Below are positions 53,615-64,000 of a stretch of 64,000 bases of DNA, piece after piece. The stretch is from Perognathus longimembris pacificus. Taxonomy: Eukaryota; Chordata; Mammalia; Rodentia; Heteromyidae. A program made the translations under genes and the position numbers. The first letter of the stretch is position 1; every line of letters starts with the position of its first letter. The stretch is taken from the NCBI RefSeq assembly GCF_023159225.1, contig NC_063188.1:30873626-30937625 (forward strand), read 5' to 3'. The notes beneath the pieces were generated by a model that searched no databases, was not told where the DNA came from, and saw nothing but the letters and a program-made list of their open reading frames with translations.

Positions 53615-53917
53615 TTCCTTCTTCTTGGTACTCAGTGCATCTTCCTCCCATCTCCTCCTGTTTAAAGGAACACAGATGATGTTCCCCAAGGTACTTGGTC
53701 CCGGTCAGGTAGGTCTTGGAAAAGAGCCAAGCCAGGGTTCCTCTCTGAACCTGTCTTTCCTCTCTCAGTCTCAGTCTGTTCACCTGTTTGGTCTTTGCTC
53801 TTCAATCTCTGCTTCACACTATATCCACAGTGTGAAAATGACCTCTGTAGCATTTTCTGGCTTAGTCGCTTCTCTTTCCTGTAGGCTCTATAAAGGTTTC
53901 TCTCTGATAATGCTTTT

Positions 53918-54117
53918 TTTTTTTTTGGCCAGTCCTGGGCCTTGGACTCAGGGCCTGAGTACTGTCCCTGGCTTCTTCCCGCTCAAGGCTAGCACTCTGC
54001 CACTTGAGCCACAGCGCCGCTTCTGGCCATTTTCTGTATATGTGGTGCTGGGGAATCGAACCTAGGGCCTCGTGTATCCGAGGCAGGCACTCTTGCCACT
54101 AGGCTATATCCCCAGCC
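53918..54117 (-). mobile_element. IDL SINE (antisense)
   Basis: Complete. TSD ctctgataatgcttt on both sides (53902-53916 and 54118-54132). Confidence 0.95.
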
Positions 54118-54224
54118 CTCTGATAATGCTTTTGACATGAAAGTTTTTATTAGCTGTGAGCATTCAAGATAATATAAAAGCATATCTTAAAATTATTCCA
54201 TAGTAGTTTTTGTTTATTGATGTA

Positions 54225-54370
54225 TGTGTCGTGTGCCATTACTGGTACTTGAACTTAACGACTAATGCTCTTACTTAGATTTTTTGCACAGTGCTGGCAC
54301 CCTACTACTTGAGGTGTGCTTCTACAGAATTTTTTTTGCTGGTTAGTTGGAGATAAGAGACTCACCTGAT
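54225..54370 (-). repeat. Degenerate Geo SINE (antisense)
   Basis: Only scattered body words remain (ctactacttgag; ggttagttggagataagaga). Confidence 0.6.
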
Positions 54371-54562
54371 CCAGTTCAGTAGAAAAGTCATTGCCTTACT
54401 GAAGAACTAGCCCTCTGTGTCATATTAAATAGTAATTTCATCCCCTTTTACCAACATTATTTTGCAAAGCACTGTCAGGTTTCAGATTATGGCTACTCCA
54501 AGCTGTGTTGTGAGAAGCAATGCCTCATATGTTGCAGATAACCAATTATAAGGGGTTCTTTG

Positions 54563-54776
54563 CTTTTTATTTTATTTTATTTTTTGCCAGTCCTGGGGCT
54601 TGAACTCAGGACCTGAGCACTGTCCCTGGCTTCTTTTTGCTCAAAGCTAGCACTCAACCACTTGGGCCACAGCGCCACTTCTGGCTTTCTCTATATATGT
54701 GGTGCTGAAGAATTGAACCCAGGGCTTCATGTATGCGAGGCAAGCACTCTTGCCACTATGCCATATTCCCAGCCCT
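54563..54776 (-). mobile_element. IDL SINE (antisense)
   Basis: Complete, with a TTTTA-rich tail. TSD ggttctttg at 54554-54562 and from 54777. Confidence 0.93.
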
Positions 54777-54872
54777 GGTTCTTTGGTTTTTAAAGGGACA
54801 GTCTTCCATGTCATTGGCTACTTCAGTGAAAGAAACATGCTAAATACTGAGTTCTTAAAAAATCACTTCTGA

Positions 54873-54985
54873 AGCTGGGTGCCAGTGGCTCATGTCTGTA
54901 ATCCTAGCTACTCAGGAGGCTGAGATCTGAGGATAGAGGTTTGAAGCCAGCAGAGAAGGAAAGTCTGAGATTTTTATCACCAATA
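54873..54985 (+). repeat. Geo SINE, 3' truncated
   Basis: Head and middle only (gctgggtgccagtggctcat ... ttatcaccaat). Confidence 0.85.
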
Positions 54986-55053
54986 ATATAAGTGTAAGGC
55001 TATTCATCTTAGTGAATTGAAAATTAGCTACTGGGCTACAGCCTAGCATAGCT

Positions 55054-55250
55054 TTTTTTCTTTTTTGCTTGTTTGTAGGGCTTGAACTCTGGTCCTGGGT
55101 CCTGTCTTGAGCTCTTCAGGTCTATTACTTGAGCCACAGTGCCATTTCCAGTTTTCTGGTGGTTAATTGGAGATAAGAGTCTCATGGAGTTTCCTTCCTG
55201 GGCTGGCTTTGAACCGTGATCCTCAGATCTCAGCCTCCTGATAACAAGGC
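55054..55250 (-). repeat. Geo SINE (antisense)
   Basis: tagggcttgaactctggtcc to ctcagatctcagcctcctga. Confidence 0.85.
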
Positions 55251-56929
55251 TTGGAAAACTTCAACTTTCTTTTAGAGTAAAATTTAGTTACCTGACTGAT
55301 AATGTACTTTTCTTCTCTGTACTCATAATGATTTAGAGGAGGCATATAGGACCAAATATAGTAGTCCCAGGAAATTTAGTGTTGTTTTTCCTGACTATTG
55401 TTGTTGATATACATGTTTGAAGTTGCATCCATTATCCAAAAAAGTAATTATTCTCTGAGTGGAGAGGGAAAGTGATTGTCTTAGTATAATCAGTAGATGT
55501 CTGATTTCCATATTCTTGCAATGGGGCTCCATATACAGAGCCCAGGTGAAGTACTTCACTTAGGATTTATGAAAGCTTCTCAAATCTCAGAAAGCAAGGT
55601 CAACATGAGAGAGTTCACTCCAATTTCTCATTTGTGTGTTCAAGGGAAGAAAGGAGAGGACAAGTGTTTTTAAAGATTTTCTCCTCCTTTATCCTTTCCT
55701 TGTTACAATGTAGGTGTTTTGCCAAGGAGGGAGATGTCACAGAATATGATTTTTGTGAGTTGCTTGATATCGTAGCACGGATTTCAGTTATCTGCTTGTC
55801 CCAACAAGACACTGTGATTTTCATCATCCTCAAATATGGCAAGTACCCGTTTTGGTAGGCTATAAAATGGCGTGCTTTCCAGGGAGCTCTTAACATCTGT
55901 TGCACCACAGTTGCTTAAGATGCCCTTAAAAGCTCAATTTGAAAGCTTCTGCACTGGTGTGCAATGTTCCTATGCAGTTTGGGGTAGGAGAAATTGCTTG
56001 TCATGAAGGAAAGCACACTGATGTTTCAGAATTCACTCAAAAGGTTAACAGATATAACTAGCACTTTCTAAAATGGCATCTTAGCCAGTCTGAAGCTGTT
56101 TCCCTGTAGTTTTTCAAGGGAGAATGTGTTCCCACAGCTGTTGTTTGTGTCTGTCTTCTTAATTTAGCTTGTGCTTATTGATTGAAAGGAATGCTAGGTT
56201 TTGTCATTGTTTCTTAGTGGTTCCAGTTGCATGTCTGAGAGATGGGGAAATTAAGTGGGCTGATTACAACGTTGTGCACCACCACTTGCAACTCACTCCG
56301 TGTGTTGCATAATCTCCAATCATAAGGAGAGGATGGAGTGCTTGTATGCCCAGGTCCTCAATGTGTCTTCTATGCAAAATCATCTGGGGTATGCTAGGAA
56401 GGGATCTGGGAATTATTGGGGCAAACCAAGACAGAGGAATCTGCCCTTGCTCTCAGCCCCTGCCAACCCCAAGGGTTCCATTTGTTGTGGGTGGAAAGTT
56501 GTCTGAATACGGTGCCTATTCCACATTCCTGGAGACAAAGAAAAGAAAGGGAGGAAAGAAGAATCTCCTATAACCTTGTTATGATATTGCACTCTTTACT
56601 CGATTTAAGCCTATTGAAACATGTCATTCATCTTCGTGTCTGCTATTAGCACTTAGCACAGTGATTCACAGAAAGAAAATAGTCTTCGCAAAAAGAAATT
56701 ACTTTAAAACAAAAATAGGAATGTGAAGGCTCAGCAAAGTCCATAATTTGAGGCAGGATTGAGTGATGGAGGGATAAATGAAGTCTGATATAAAAATTCA
56801 GTGGAGCAATCAGTTAGCACAGAGTACTTCCATAACAGTAAAAATAGCACAATAGCAGAATTCTACAAATTCTTGTGCTGGCTTTTAAAATCTTTAATGA
56901 ATACCATATCTATAATATAACATAAATTT
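55251..56929. other. Unique intergenic DNA
   Basis: About 1.7 kb without a recognisable repeat or gene. Overlapping short frames at 55634-55908 and 56300-56649 show no domain. Confidence 0.5.
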
Positions 56930-56972
56930 GTGTGTGTGTGTGTGTGTGTGAGTGTGTGTGTGTGTGTGTGTG
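56930..56972 (+). repeat. (TG)n microsatellite
   Basis: TG repeats with one AG interruption at the tail of an antisense Geo SINE. Confidence 0.95.
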
Positions 56973-57192
56973 TGCCACTCCTGGGGCTTGAACTCAGCAC
57001 GTGGGTTCTGTTCCTGAGCTTTTATGCTCAAGGCTAGCATTCTGCAACTAGAGCCACAACTCGAATTCTGGCTTAAAAATGGTTTATTGAAGATAAGTGT
57101 CTTGTGAACTTTCCCATGTATACTGGCTTTAGACCATGATCCTTAGATCTCAGAGTAGTTAGGATTACAAGTGTGGGACACTCGCTCCTGGC
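56973..57192 (-). repeat. Geo SINE (antisense)
   Basis: ccactcctggggcttgaact to ggattacaagtgtgggac. Confidence 0.85.
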
Positions 57193-57537
57193 ATAGGATT
57201 CTGAAAAATCTAGAAAACATGTGACAGAGGAGTTTTGGGTTACTTCCATGTGTGACTTGTAGCATGGAAGTTAAATTTGAGGATGCCAGAACATTTGGAT
57301 GACTCATGAAGACAAATAGACTGAATATTACCCTAAAAGTTTCAGGTCAGATTGCTACTAGTTGCAATTCTGCTGAAAGATTTTTTGCCAGGTCATGATG
57401 GCAGCCTGACTGAGAAGAGGATGTTCCCAGGAGACAAATGAGGAATCACCCCCACCCCCACCCCGTCCCCCCACCCCCCACCTGCTGTTCAAGTATAGGG
57501 GCCTAATCTGCTAAGGGAAGAAAAACAGAAGTAAAAA

Positions 57538-58400
57538 ATGGCTACATTCGTGATTCACCCAGCTACCAAAGCTGACTACAGTGACATTTGTGGCTGATCA
57601 AGGAACTGGCTAAATACAGTACTAATACATGGACAACCAAGTAATATTATCTGAAAAAGACCTGGTAGAGGATGCTTTCAGAGAGCATCCCTTCTACTAC
57701 TGCCTGGGTGCAGAAGTGCTCAAGGAGCACTGGACTCTGGAAGAACACAACATTGTTTTGCCATGTACCAATTCACCTATGACCCAGAGATTGGCAAGTT
57801 AGTGTCTTGAAGACTTCATGATGAGTGATTGATTACATAGGCTTTGGTATAGGATAAGATGTTTTAAAGAATCTAAGCCAGATTGCCATAAAGTGTGGCT
57901 GCAGCAGTATGCACTTCTTGGTGGCAACATGGAATAAACCATCTATCAACTTCTATAGGAGAAGGGCTTCTGATCTGTCCAGTGAAGAAGGGTGGAGACT
58001 CTTCAAGACTGATAAGGAATACTTGCTAAAAATGGCAGCAGATGATTGAGGAGAGCTCATATAGATGTTGACATCCTCCATTTGATTTTAAAATAAATTA
58101 TCAGTTCATCTTGCTTTCTATCCTATTTGTAGTGAAATGATAGGATGAGTACCCATTACAAAACTTTATTACCAGTGACATTGTTGCACATTTGAAATGC
58201 AGTCTATTTAAAATCGCAGTCACAGATGCAGTTTGGAATCAGGATTCTTCTTGAACCTCTTTTGATAAGAAAAGGTAGTGTGATCTTTATATATGTGAAA
58301 AAAATTTCATTCTTATGAGTCATTCAAATGTGTACAATGTACACACTGGTATTTAGAATTTACGTTTTGATTCTTTTAAACTATTCTTTGACTTAAAAAA
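57538..58400 (+). pseudogene. Sat1-ps: Processed pseudogene of SAT1 (spermidine/spermine N1-acetyltransferase 1)
   Basis: SAT1 acetylates spermidine and spermine with acetyl-CoA in polyamine catabolism; this copy cannot. It is intronless. It starts ATG at 57538 with MATFVIHPATKADYSDI, resembling the SAT1 N-terminus, then loses frame near 57590 (in-frame TGA at 57595-57597). Further SAT1-like blocks follow in shifting frames: [29 protein letters not shown], a degenerate acetyl-CoA loop near 57830-57870 and a C-terminus ending KMAADD with TGA at 58047-58049. The 3' UTR of SAT1 mRNA appears to continue to about 58395, ending at a short A run, which fits reverse transcription of a spliced mRNA. 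The 5' end is uncertain and may extend upstream to about 57470. The parent gene is X-linked in mammals. Confidence 0.88.
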
Positions 58401-60010
58401 GTTCCAGCTCATCAGGTAAATTATGCTCAATAAATCATCTCAACTAATTTAATATATGGATTTTATGCTATCACAAACTGGAGATGGCTAAGCAGTAAAA
58501 AACTTTTTTTAATCATACAACTGAAAGATTCAAGTATCTTAATGCTTTAGGCATGTATTTCTACTGGCTCATTTGCTATTGGTCTAAGTGTTTCTGTTAA
58601 GAAACCCCCAAAACATAAATTCTACTATTTGAGGTTGAGATATTTTACAACAGAAAAAGATGGTTCAAGTGATAGAGTGCTAGCCTTGAGTAAAAGAAGA
58701 TCAGGGATTAGTGCCCAGGCCCTGAGTTCACGCCCCAAGACTGGCAAAAAAAGTGATTAAATGGGTCAGTCAATTTTGATATTTGAATGAGAATATAATT
58801 TAGTTAATTCCATGGTTAACAATTTAACTTTAAAAAGCTCTGAATTTTTTCCTTGGACTTGTCTGACAGAAATGAATACCAATTAAGGCACCATTTTCCC
58901 GTTAGGATTTGGCTATTATTTTTCTAATTATGGCATAAATCCTTCAATGGAAACAAAATCTGCGCTGGTAAAGAATTAATTCCCAAAAGATACTTTATAT
59001 CTTGTAGTACCAATAATTGTAGTACCAATAATTACACATTTCGTAATGCCTTTGCCAAAGGAAGTATGCATCTATCAGAGCATTCAAATGATGCAAGTTA
59101 AAGGAAAGATTCACTACATTGGTAGCAAGTAAAAGCACTAAATATATGAAATGATTCATCCAACATTATATTTTTCTGGTTTATTCACTAAATTTGAGAT
59201 GTTTTAGAATATGCTGTCATTAGGTAAAATTACAGGAATATGCTCTGTTTCATAAAGAATGATTCACTTACCCCCTCTTGTTTACTCTCAGTATAAAAGG
59301 ACTTATTGCTTCTGATATAGTTTGGGTGACAATACAATCTGTATTTTCTAGACTTTTGGAAAGCCTTCCATGTTATGATTTAACTAGGCATTAATATACC
59401 CATTTCATTTATGCCGATGATATAAAGGTAATTATTTATGTAGTGATTTTTTCCACCCTTTGTAGTGATTTTTTAAAAAAATAATTCGCTGAAATAAATT
59501 TATTTTCATGCTGTAATTTGTTTACCTCATTCACTTAGATGTGGCATGTGATTTTCTCATGAAATTAGAGTATGTTGCATTAATTCTGTGAAATCTGCAT
59601 TCAACAATATAAATTATATCACTAAAACAAGTTCATACTGAGTACAGTAAGTATAAATTTTATGTTTATTATTGCATAAACAATGATAAAGCTCCAAAAA
59701 TAGTGATTATCATATATCTCTGCTTTTTGTGTGCTTAATCTCAATTTTTGATATATAGCCATCACAGTTACTAATTTCCCATATATATATATATATATAT
59801 ATATGTTGCTGCTCTTAATATTATTCAAAGTTAGCAAGATTCTTGTCTTTAGATGTCTATAACCTATAAAAATCACCATGGACACCAAGCTCAATGCTTC
59901 TTTATGTTAGTATGTCATTTAATATCTAAAAATGAAAATAAAGTCACTTAGTCCAATTTCTGATTCAGTGAAGAAATTTCATCATAATGACTAATACTGT
60001 CACATAGAGA
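58401..60010. other. Mostly unique AT-rich DNA
   Basis: It contains a SINE body fragment at about 58655-58748 and an (AT)n tract at about 59779-59804. No coding feature. Confidence 0.5.
58655..58748 (+). repeat. SINE body fragment (Geo/IDL)
   Basis: gttcaagtgatagagtgcta to ccccaagactggcaaaaaa. Confidence 0.75.
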
Positions 60011-60178
60011 AAAATGAGCTTTAAAGACAGACTTGAATTCACCTTACCACCATTCATCAGCTGTATTGCCTCTCATTATTAAATATGAATTTTAATTTCC
60101 TAATTGCTAGAGTGAAAATGATGACAATGTTCCCTGGCCACTATTTAGTATGTAGTAGGTGTTATCTTTTATATTGTA
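60010..60178 (+). repeat. MIR-like ancient SINE
   Basis: cagacttgaattcaccttac ... gagtgaaaatgatgacaatg ... agtatgtagtaggtgtt keeps MIR order. Confidence 0.55.
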
Positions 60179-60239
60179 AATGCTTACATTTTACTTGCCC
60201 TTCTTCATCTTCATTTTCATATTGAGAGGTTTTTTTTTT

Positions 60240-60243
<4 letters not shown>

Positions 60244-60276
<33 letters not shown>

Positions 60277-60440
60277 CTGTTTTGGTGCTTGAATTCCTGG
60301 CCTGGATGCTGTTCCTGAGCTTTTTGCTCAAGGCTAGTGTTCTACCACTTCATCCATATCTCCACTTCCAGCTTCCTTCCTTCCTTCCTTCCTCCCTTCC
60401 TTCTTCCTTTTTTTCTTCTGTCTCTCTGTCTCTGTCTCTG

Positions 60441-60481
<41 letters not shown>

Positions 60482-60620
60482 GTTTTTGTCTTTCTCTCTT
60501 TCTTTCTTTGTTTTTTTTTGTTAATTGGAGATAAGCTCTGGCTGGCTTCAAACTGTGATCCTCAGATCTCACCTTCCTGAGTAGCTAGTATTAAAGGTGT
60601 GAGCCACTGGCTCACAGAGC
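60244..60620 (-). repeat. Geo SINE (antisense) carrying three microsatellites
   Basis: A (TG)n tract (60244-60274) sits at its tail. Long (TTCC)n, (TCTG)n and (TC)n tracts (about 60372-60515) lie between the body (ctaccacttcatcca) and the head (gagtagctagtattaaaggt). Open frames here are microsatellite artefacts. Confidence 0.85.
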
Positions 60621-60708
60621 TCTCTGCTCACAGAGAATTCATTGTTATTACCAAGCAGAGTTCAGTAGGCCAGTAGATAAATGAGGTAAGAGCAGACGTT
60701 TGTTTTTT

Positions 60709-60919
60709 TCTTTTTTTTTTTTTTTGGCCAGTCCTGGGTCTTGGACTCAGGGCCTGAGCACTGTCCCTGGCTTCTTTTTGCTCAAGGCTCACACTCTGCC
60801 ACTTGAGCCACAGTGCCACTTCTGGCCATTCTCTATATATGTGGTGCTGGGGAATTGAACCCAGGGCTTCATGTATACCAGGCAAGCGCTCTTGCCACTA
60901 GGCCATATTCCCAGCCCAA
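60709..60919 (-). mobile_element. IDL SINE (antisense)
   Basis: Complete. TSD gtttgttttt on both sides. Confidence 0.93.
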
Positions 60920-61139
60920 GTTTGTTTTTTAGTACACATTGCTTCCAATCCCAGAAAATAGCAAACAGATGAGAGACAAAAGAAAAATTTAATCTAAAAA
61001 AAAGTGGTCTTCTCTTACAGGCCCCTGATTTTGAGCATACCCAAATTTGGTTTCAATTAATGTGTATTTATTGCCATAGTCTTAGGTTCATTGTAAAACA
61101 TTCAAAAATTAGTAATTATAAAACAAGTTAAAAACATTT

Positions 61140-61505
61140 GCAAATATAGAGAACAAGTTTCCAGAGCATATAAAGCCCTCCTAAATCACAACAGTAAAAA
61201 CAAATAACATGAAAATAGGCAAAGGATTTGAATAGATATTTCTTCAAAAAAGACATACAAATGGATGTACAAGACCTTTTATTCAATCCCTAGTACAAAC
61301 TAACATAAAGAATATGCATACAGGCAATATATTTACAAAGGTTACCAGTATCATTAGTCATTAGAGAATTACTACTCAAAATCAGAGTTTGATACCACTG
61401 TGTACTCAGTAGGTAGCTATAGCCAAATAAATGGAAAACAACTAATGTTTGCATGAATGAGGAGAAATTTGATCCCTCTGTTAATGAATGTAGTTGTTTC
61501 TCCAT
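61140..61505 (+). repeat. Old L1 ORF2 fragment (plus)
   Basis: aggcaaaggatttgaataga, tttcttcaaaaaagacatac and attagtcattagagaattac are typical of the L1 ORF2 3' third. A short foreign piece lies near 61270-61310. Confidence 0.7.
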
Positions 61506-61868
61506 TCCCTAGAATAATGGAATCAAACATTGCTGTTGATCTGTATAGTGTCCATTCTCATGCTTTGATGTTAATGTCTGTGCTCAAACATTTGATTCCC
61601 AAATAAGAACCCCATTAAAAAGACTTACATGAAAAAAGAAATAGGAAGATGAAAAAAGGAAGTGTCTGAAATGCTCAAACAGCAGGGCCTGAAGTGCTAA
61701 AATAGATGGTCCTTTATACAAAAGACTTATATGTGCACTGTCTACTATGATAAACATCAGATAAGTGTAGTTAGTGAATACATAAATTGTATAAATTTAA
61801 GTGTGATAAAAGTGCACAGTGGCTTAGGTTGTATGTCTGTTGAGTCTTGCTATTTAAAATAAGGTCCA

Positions 61869-62089
61869 GGGCTGGGGATATGGCCTAGTGGCAAGAATGC
61901 TTGCCTTGTATACATGAGGCCCTGTGTTCGATTCCCCAGCACCACATATCCAGAAAATGACCAGAAATGGCACTGTGGCTCAAGTGGCAGAGTGCTAGCA
62001 TTGAGCAAAAAGATGCCAGGGACAGTGCTCATGCCCTGAATCCAAGCCCCAGGACTGGCCAAAAATAAAAATAAAATAAAATAAAATAA
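61869..62089 (+). mobile_element. IDL SINE
   Basis: Complete with an (AAAAT)n tail, flanked by ggtcca repeats. Confidence 0.92.
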
Positions 62090-63284
62090 AATATGGTCCA
62101 ACCAGGAGAGTCATTAATTATTGTCTGGATGAGTTACACCCAATTGCAGACACCTAGAATTATCATCTGCATTTGATATATTCCTAAAGTGATTGTTTTC
62201 AGCACATCTATCTTATCTGTCTGTCCTGGCTGTCTGTCTATCTCCTCATCAGATATATAGTTTGCAAACATTTTCTCCCATTCTGTAGGCTGTTTCTTTA
62301 TTCTGATAATTGTTTCTTTTCCTGTAATACAACTTCTTAGTTTAATATAATCCCATTTCTATATTTTTGCTTTTGGATTCCTGTCTTTTGGAGGTGTTTT
62401 CTAAAAACTCTTTGCTCATTCCAATGTTTTGAAGTATTTTCTTCTAGTATTTTCATAGTTTTAGATCTTACAATTAAGTCTTTAATACATTGTTCCTGGT
62501 GAGAGTTTGGGGTTTAGCAACATTCTTCTTTGTCAAAGGGATTTTCCCAACACTACTGAAAATGTGATCCTTTCTACAATGTATATTTTTAGTAACTTTG
62601 TAAAAAAAAATAGCTTGCTATAGATATGCTGGTTTACTCCGGTTACTTTCTGTTCTACTCCAATGATATTTGTGTCTGTTTTGATTATTATATCTTTAAA
62701 AAGTCTTTCAACCTCTGATCAAAGTTCTTTTTTTCTATTCCCTCTTAGGTACTGTTAAAAAACCTCAGCCTACTTTGTCCATGCCTGTTATTTCTGTTGC
62801 TATGCTGACTGTCAGGTGAATAGGTACACTTTTAGGTAGATATTACTTTTCTTTTTTTCTTGCTGTCTTGAGAATGCAGTTCTTCATTTTACATCTTTGA
62901 ATTTTTTTATTATAATATATCTTGGGGTGGTATTAGGAGAGTTGAATCTGACTTGGTGACCTTCCTGTATCTGGATATTTTTATTCATTTTAGCTTTTGG
63001 AAACTTTCTGTTATAATCTCAATGACTTTTTTTGTCTTTATTACCAAAGTTTATTGTTGGGGTCAGTTCCTATCTACTAGGGGATATAACTATGTCTTGT
63101 GTGCTATAGGAATTCTAGGCAAACAGCCTTTCTGCAAAACAGTTGGCCTAGGGCCCTGTGAGGCATAGATCATAAAGTGAATGGAAGTGTGATCCCTCAA
63201 TGACTCTTGGATACCAAATAAACTGAATATTTACTCTTTTAATGCTGTGTGTTAATGTGCCCACAGGCTTTCTTTATTTCTTTT

Positions 63285-63358
63285 GTTTCCTGTGCTGGAG
63301 ATCAAACCCAGGGCATCATGCCTGCTAGATACCATTTGAACTATACCTGCAGCCCTTC
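63285..63358 (-). repeat. ID element fragment (antisense)
   Basis: tgctggagatcaaacccagg ... ctatacctgcagcc is an antisense tRNA-derived ID unit without the IDL second half. Confidence 0.65.
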
Positions 63359-63399
63359 AATTCTGCCTTACTAAAAATTTTCCCTTTTGATTTTCCCTT

Positions 63400-63515
63400 T
63401 TTATTTTCTTCTCTCCTTTCCTTCTCCTTCCTTTTCTACTTTTCCTTTCCTTTCATCTCTCCTTCCTTCCTTCTGTCCTTCCTTTATCCCCTCCTCCTCC
63501 TACCCCCCTCCTTCC
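63400..63515 (+). repeat. Pyrimidine-rich (CCTT)n tract
   Basis: Imperfect ccttcctt and ctcctcc runs. Confidence 0.8.
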
Positions 63516-63889
63516 TTTGTGCTCCTGAAGATCAGGGTCTCATCAATAATAGCAAAGCTCTCTACTACTGAAGCATACCCATAGCCCTAACTGCATGTTT
63601 TCATATAGCCTCTCCTCAAGTTCACAAATGGTTTCTTCTGTTTCATCTATTCTGATACCTTGTATCATATTTTAGTTTTCACTTTGTGTGTCTCATTAAA
63701 GCAAGGGTTTCTGTTTTATTTTAAAACATTTCTTCCCTGTGTGTTCGGTTTCTCTTTTACAGTATTCTTCTATGCTCTCCTAAATCTCATTTTGTTTCAG
63801 AGACCCTTAGAAGAGTTTGCACATAGTAGATTCTCTCCGGTTAGTTTATGTTGCCTTATTTTGACCACAAAATAAGAGCATATTTTCAC

Positions 63890-64000
63890 CGGGCACCAGT
63901 GACTCATGCCTGTAATCCTAGCTACTCAGGAGGCTAAGATCTGAGGATCGCGGTTCAAAGCCAGCCTAGGCAGGAAAATCTGTGAGACTCTTATCTCCAG
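63890..64000 (+). repeat. Geo SINE, cut by the window end
   Basis: Head ccgggcaccagtgactcatg through ctcttatctccag; the body lies beyond 64000. Confidence 0.92.

Larger units (their letters stand above)
62240..63860 (-). repeat. Old L1 (antisense), internally deleted
   Basis: 62240-62720 matches antisense ORF2 (gtttgcaaacattttctccc; cttttggattcctgtctttt). 62880-63060 and 63600-63740 match antisense ORF1/5' region (ataatatatcttggggtggt; ggtttcttctgtttcatcta). Most of ORF2 is missing between them. ID-like scraps and a (CCTT)n tract interrupt it. Confidence 0.6.

Noticed and set aside
53461..53783. Frames with TH and RE or SL and CV runs
   Set aside because: Translations of the CA/GA microsatellite at 53529-53612.
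60180..60572. Serine/leucine- and arginine/glutamine-rich frames
   Set aside because: Encoded by TTCC, TCTG and TG microsatellites inside a SINE.

Overview
The window is nuclear DNA of a rodent, very probably a geomyoid (kangaroo rat, pocket mouse or pocket gopher). Two SINE types recur throughout: a tRNA-Ala/ID-headed dimer ('IDL' here) and a B1/7SL-headed type with the same 3' body ('Geo' here). This pairing is what I know of Geomyoidea. The placement rests on my recognition of these repeats, not on a search. The only host gene found, ALG13, is X-linked in placental mammals, so this is probably X chromosome.

Layout. 1-9.2 kb is AT-rich gene-free DNA with old L1, MIR, Tigger-like and SINE remnants. 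9.25-14.4 kb holds ALG13 on the minus strand: four exons with consensus splice sites that encode the complete 165-residue short isoform. A CpG-rich promoter lies at about 13.8-14.5 kb. 14.5-20 kb is intergenic, with SINEs, a MIR and an unexplained GC-rich block at 17.3-18.1 kb. 20.0-27.4 kb is a full-length L1 on the minus strand with target-site duplications (TSDs), a long 5' UTR and broken ORFs. Its reverse transcriptase has lost the FADD catalytic motif through an in-frame deletion. 27.5-30.8 kb is mostly unique.

30.8-37.1 kb is a gammaretrovirus-like endogenous retrovirus. It has paired LTRs, a 4-bp TSD, a tRNA-Pro primer-binding site and a polypurine tract, but only decayed gag and pol pieces and no recognisable env. 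37.1-43.4 kb is SINE-rich intergenic DNA. 43.4-50.8 kb is a second full-length L1 on the plus strand, of a different lineage, also with TSDs and broken ORFs. 50.9-53.15 kb is an old L1 fragment carrying a Tigger-like transposon, a B1-like SINE and two nested IDL copies. 57.5-58.4 kb is a decayed processed pseudogene of SAT1 (spermidine/spermine N1-acetyltransferase). 61-64 kb is old L1 fragments and SINEs.

ALG13 pairs with ALG14 to make the UDP-GlcNAc transferase that adds the second GlcNAc to the dolichol-linked oligosaccharide in N-glycosylation. Nothing else in the window appears to work with it: the rest is retrotransposons, their relics and unique intergenic DNA. I found no CRISPR, operon or other prokaryote-type system and no credible new protein-coding gene. 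The points worth following up are retroelement structure, the ALG13 isoform question and two unexplained blocks (1.2-2.3 kb and 17.3-18.1 kb).
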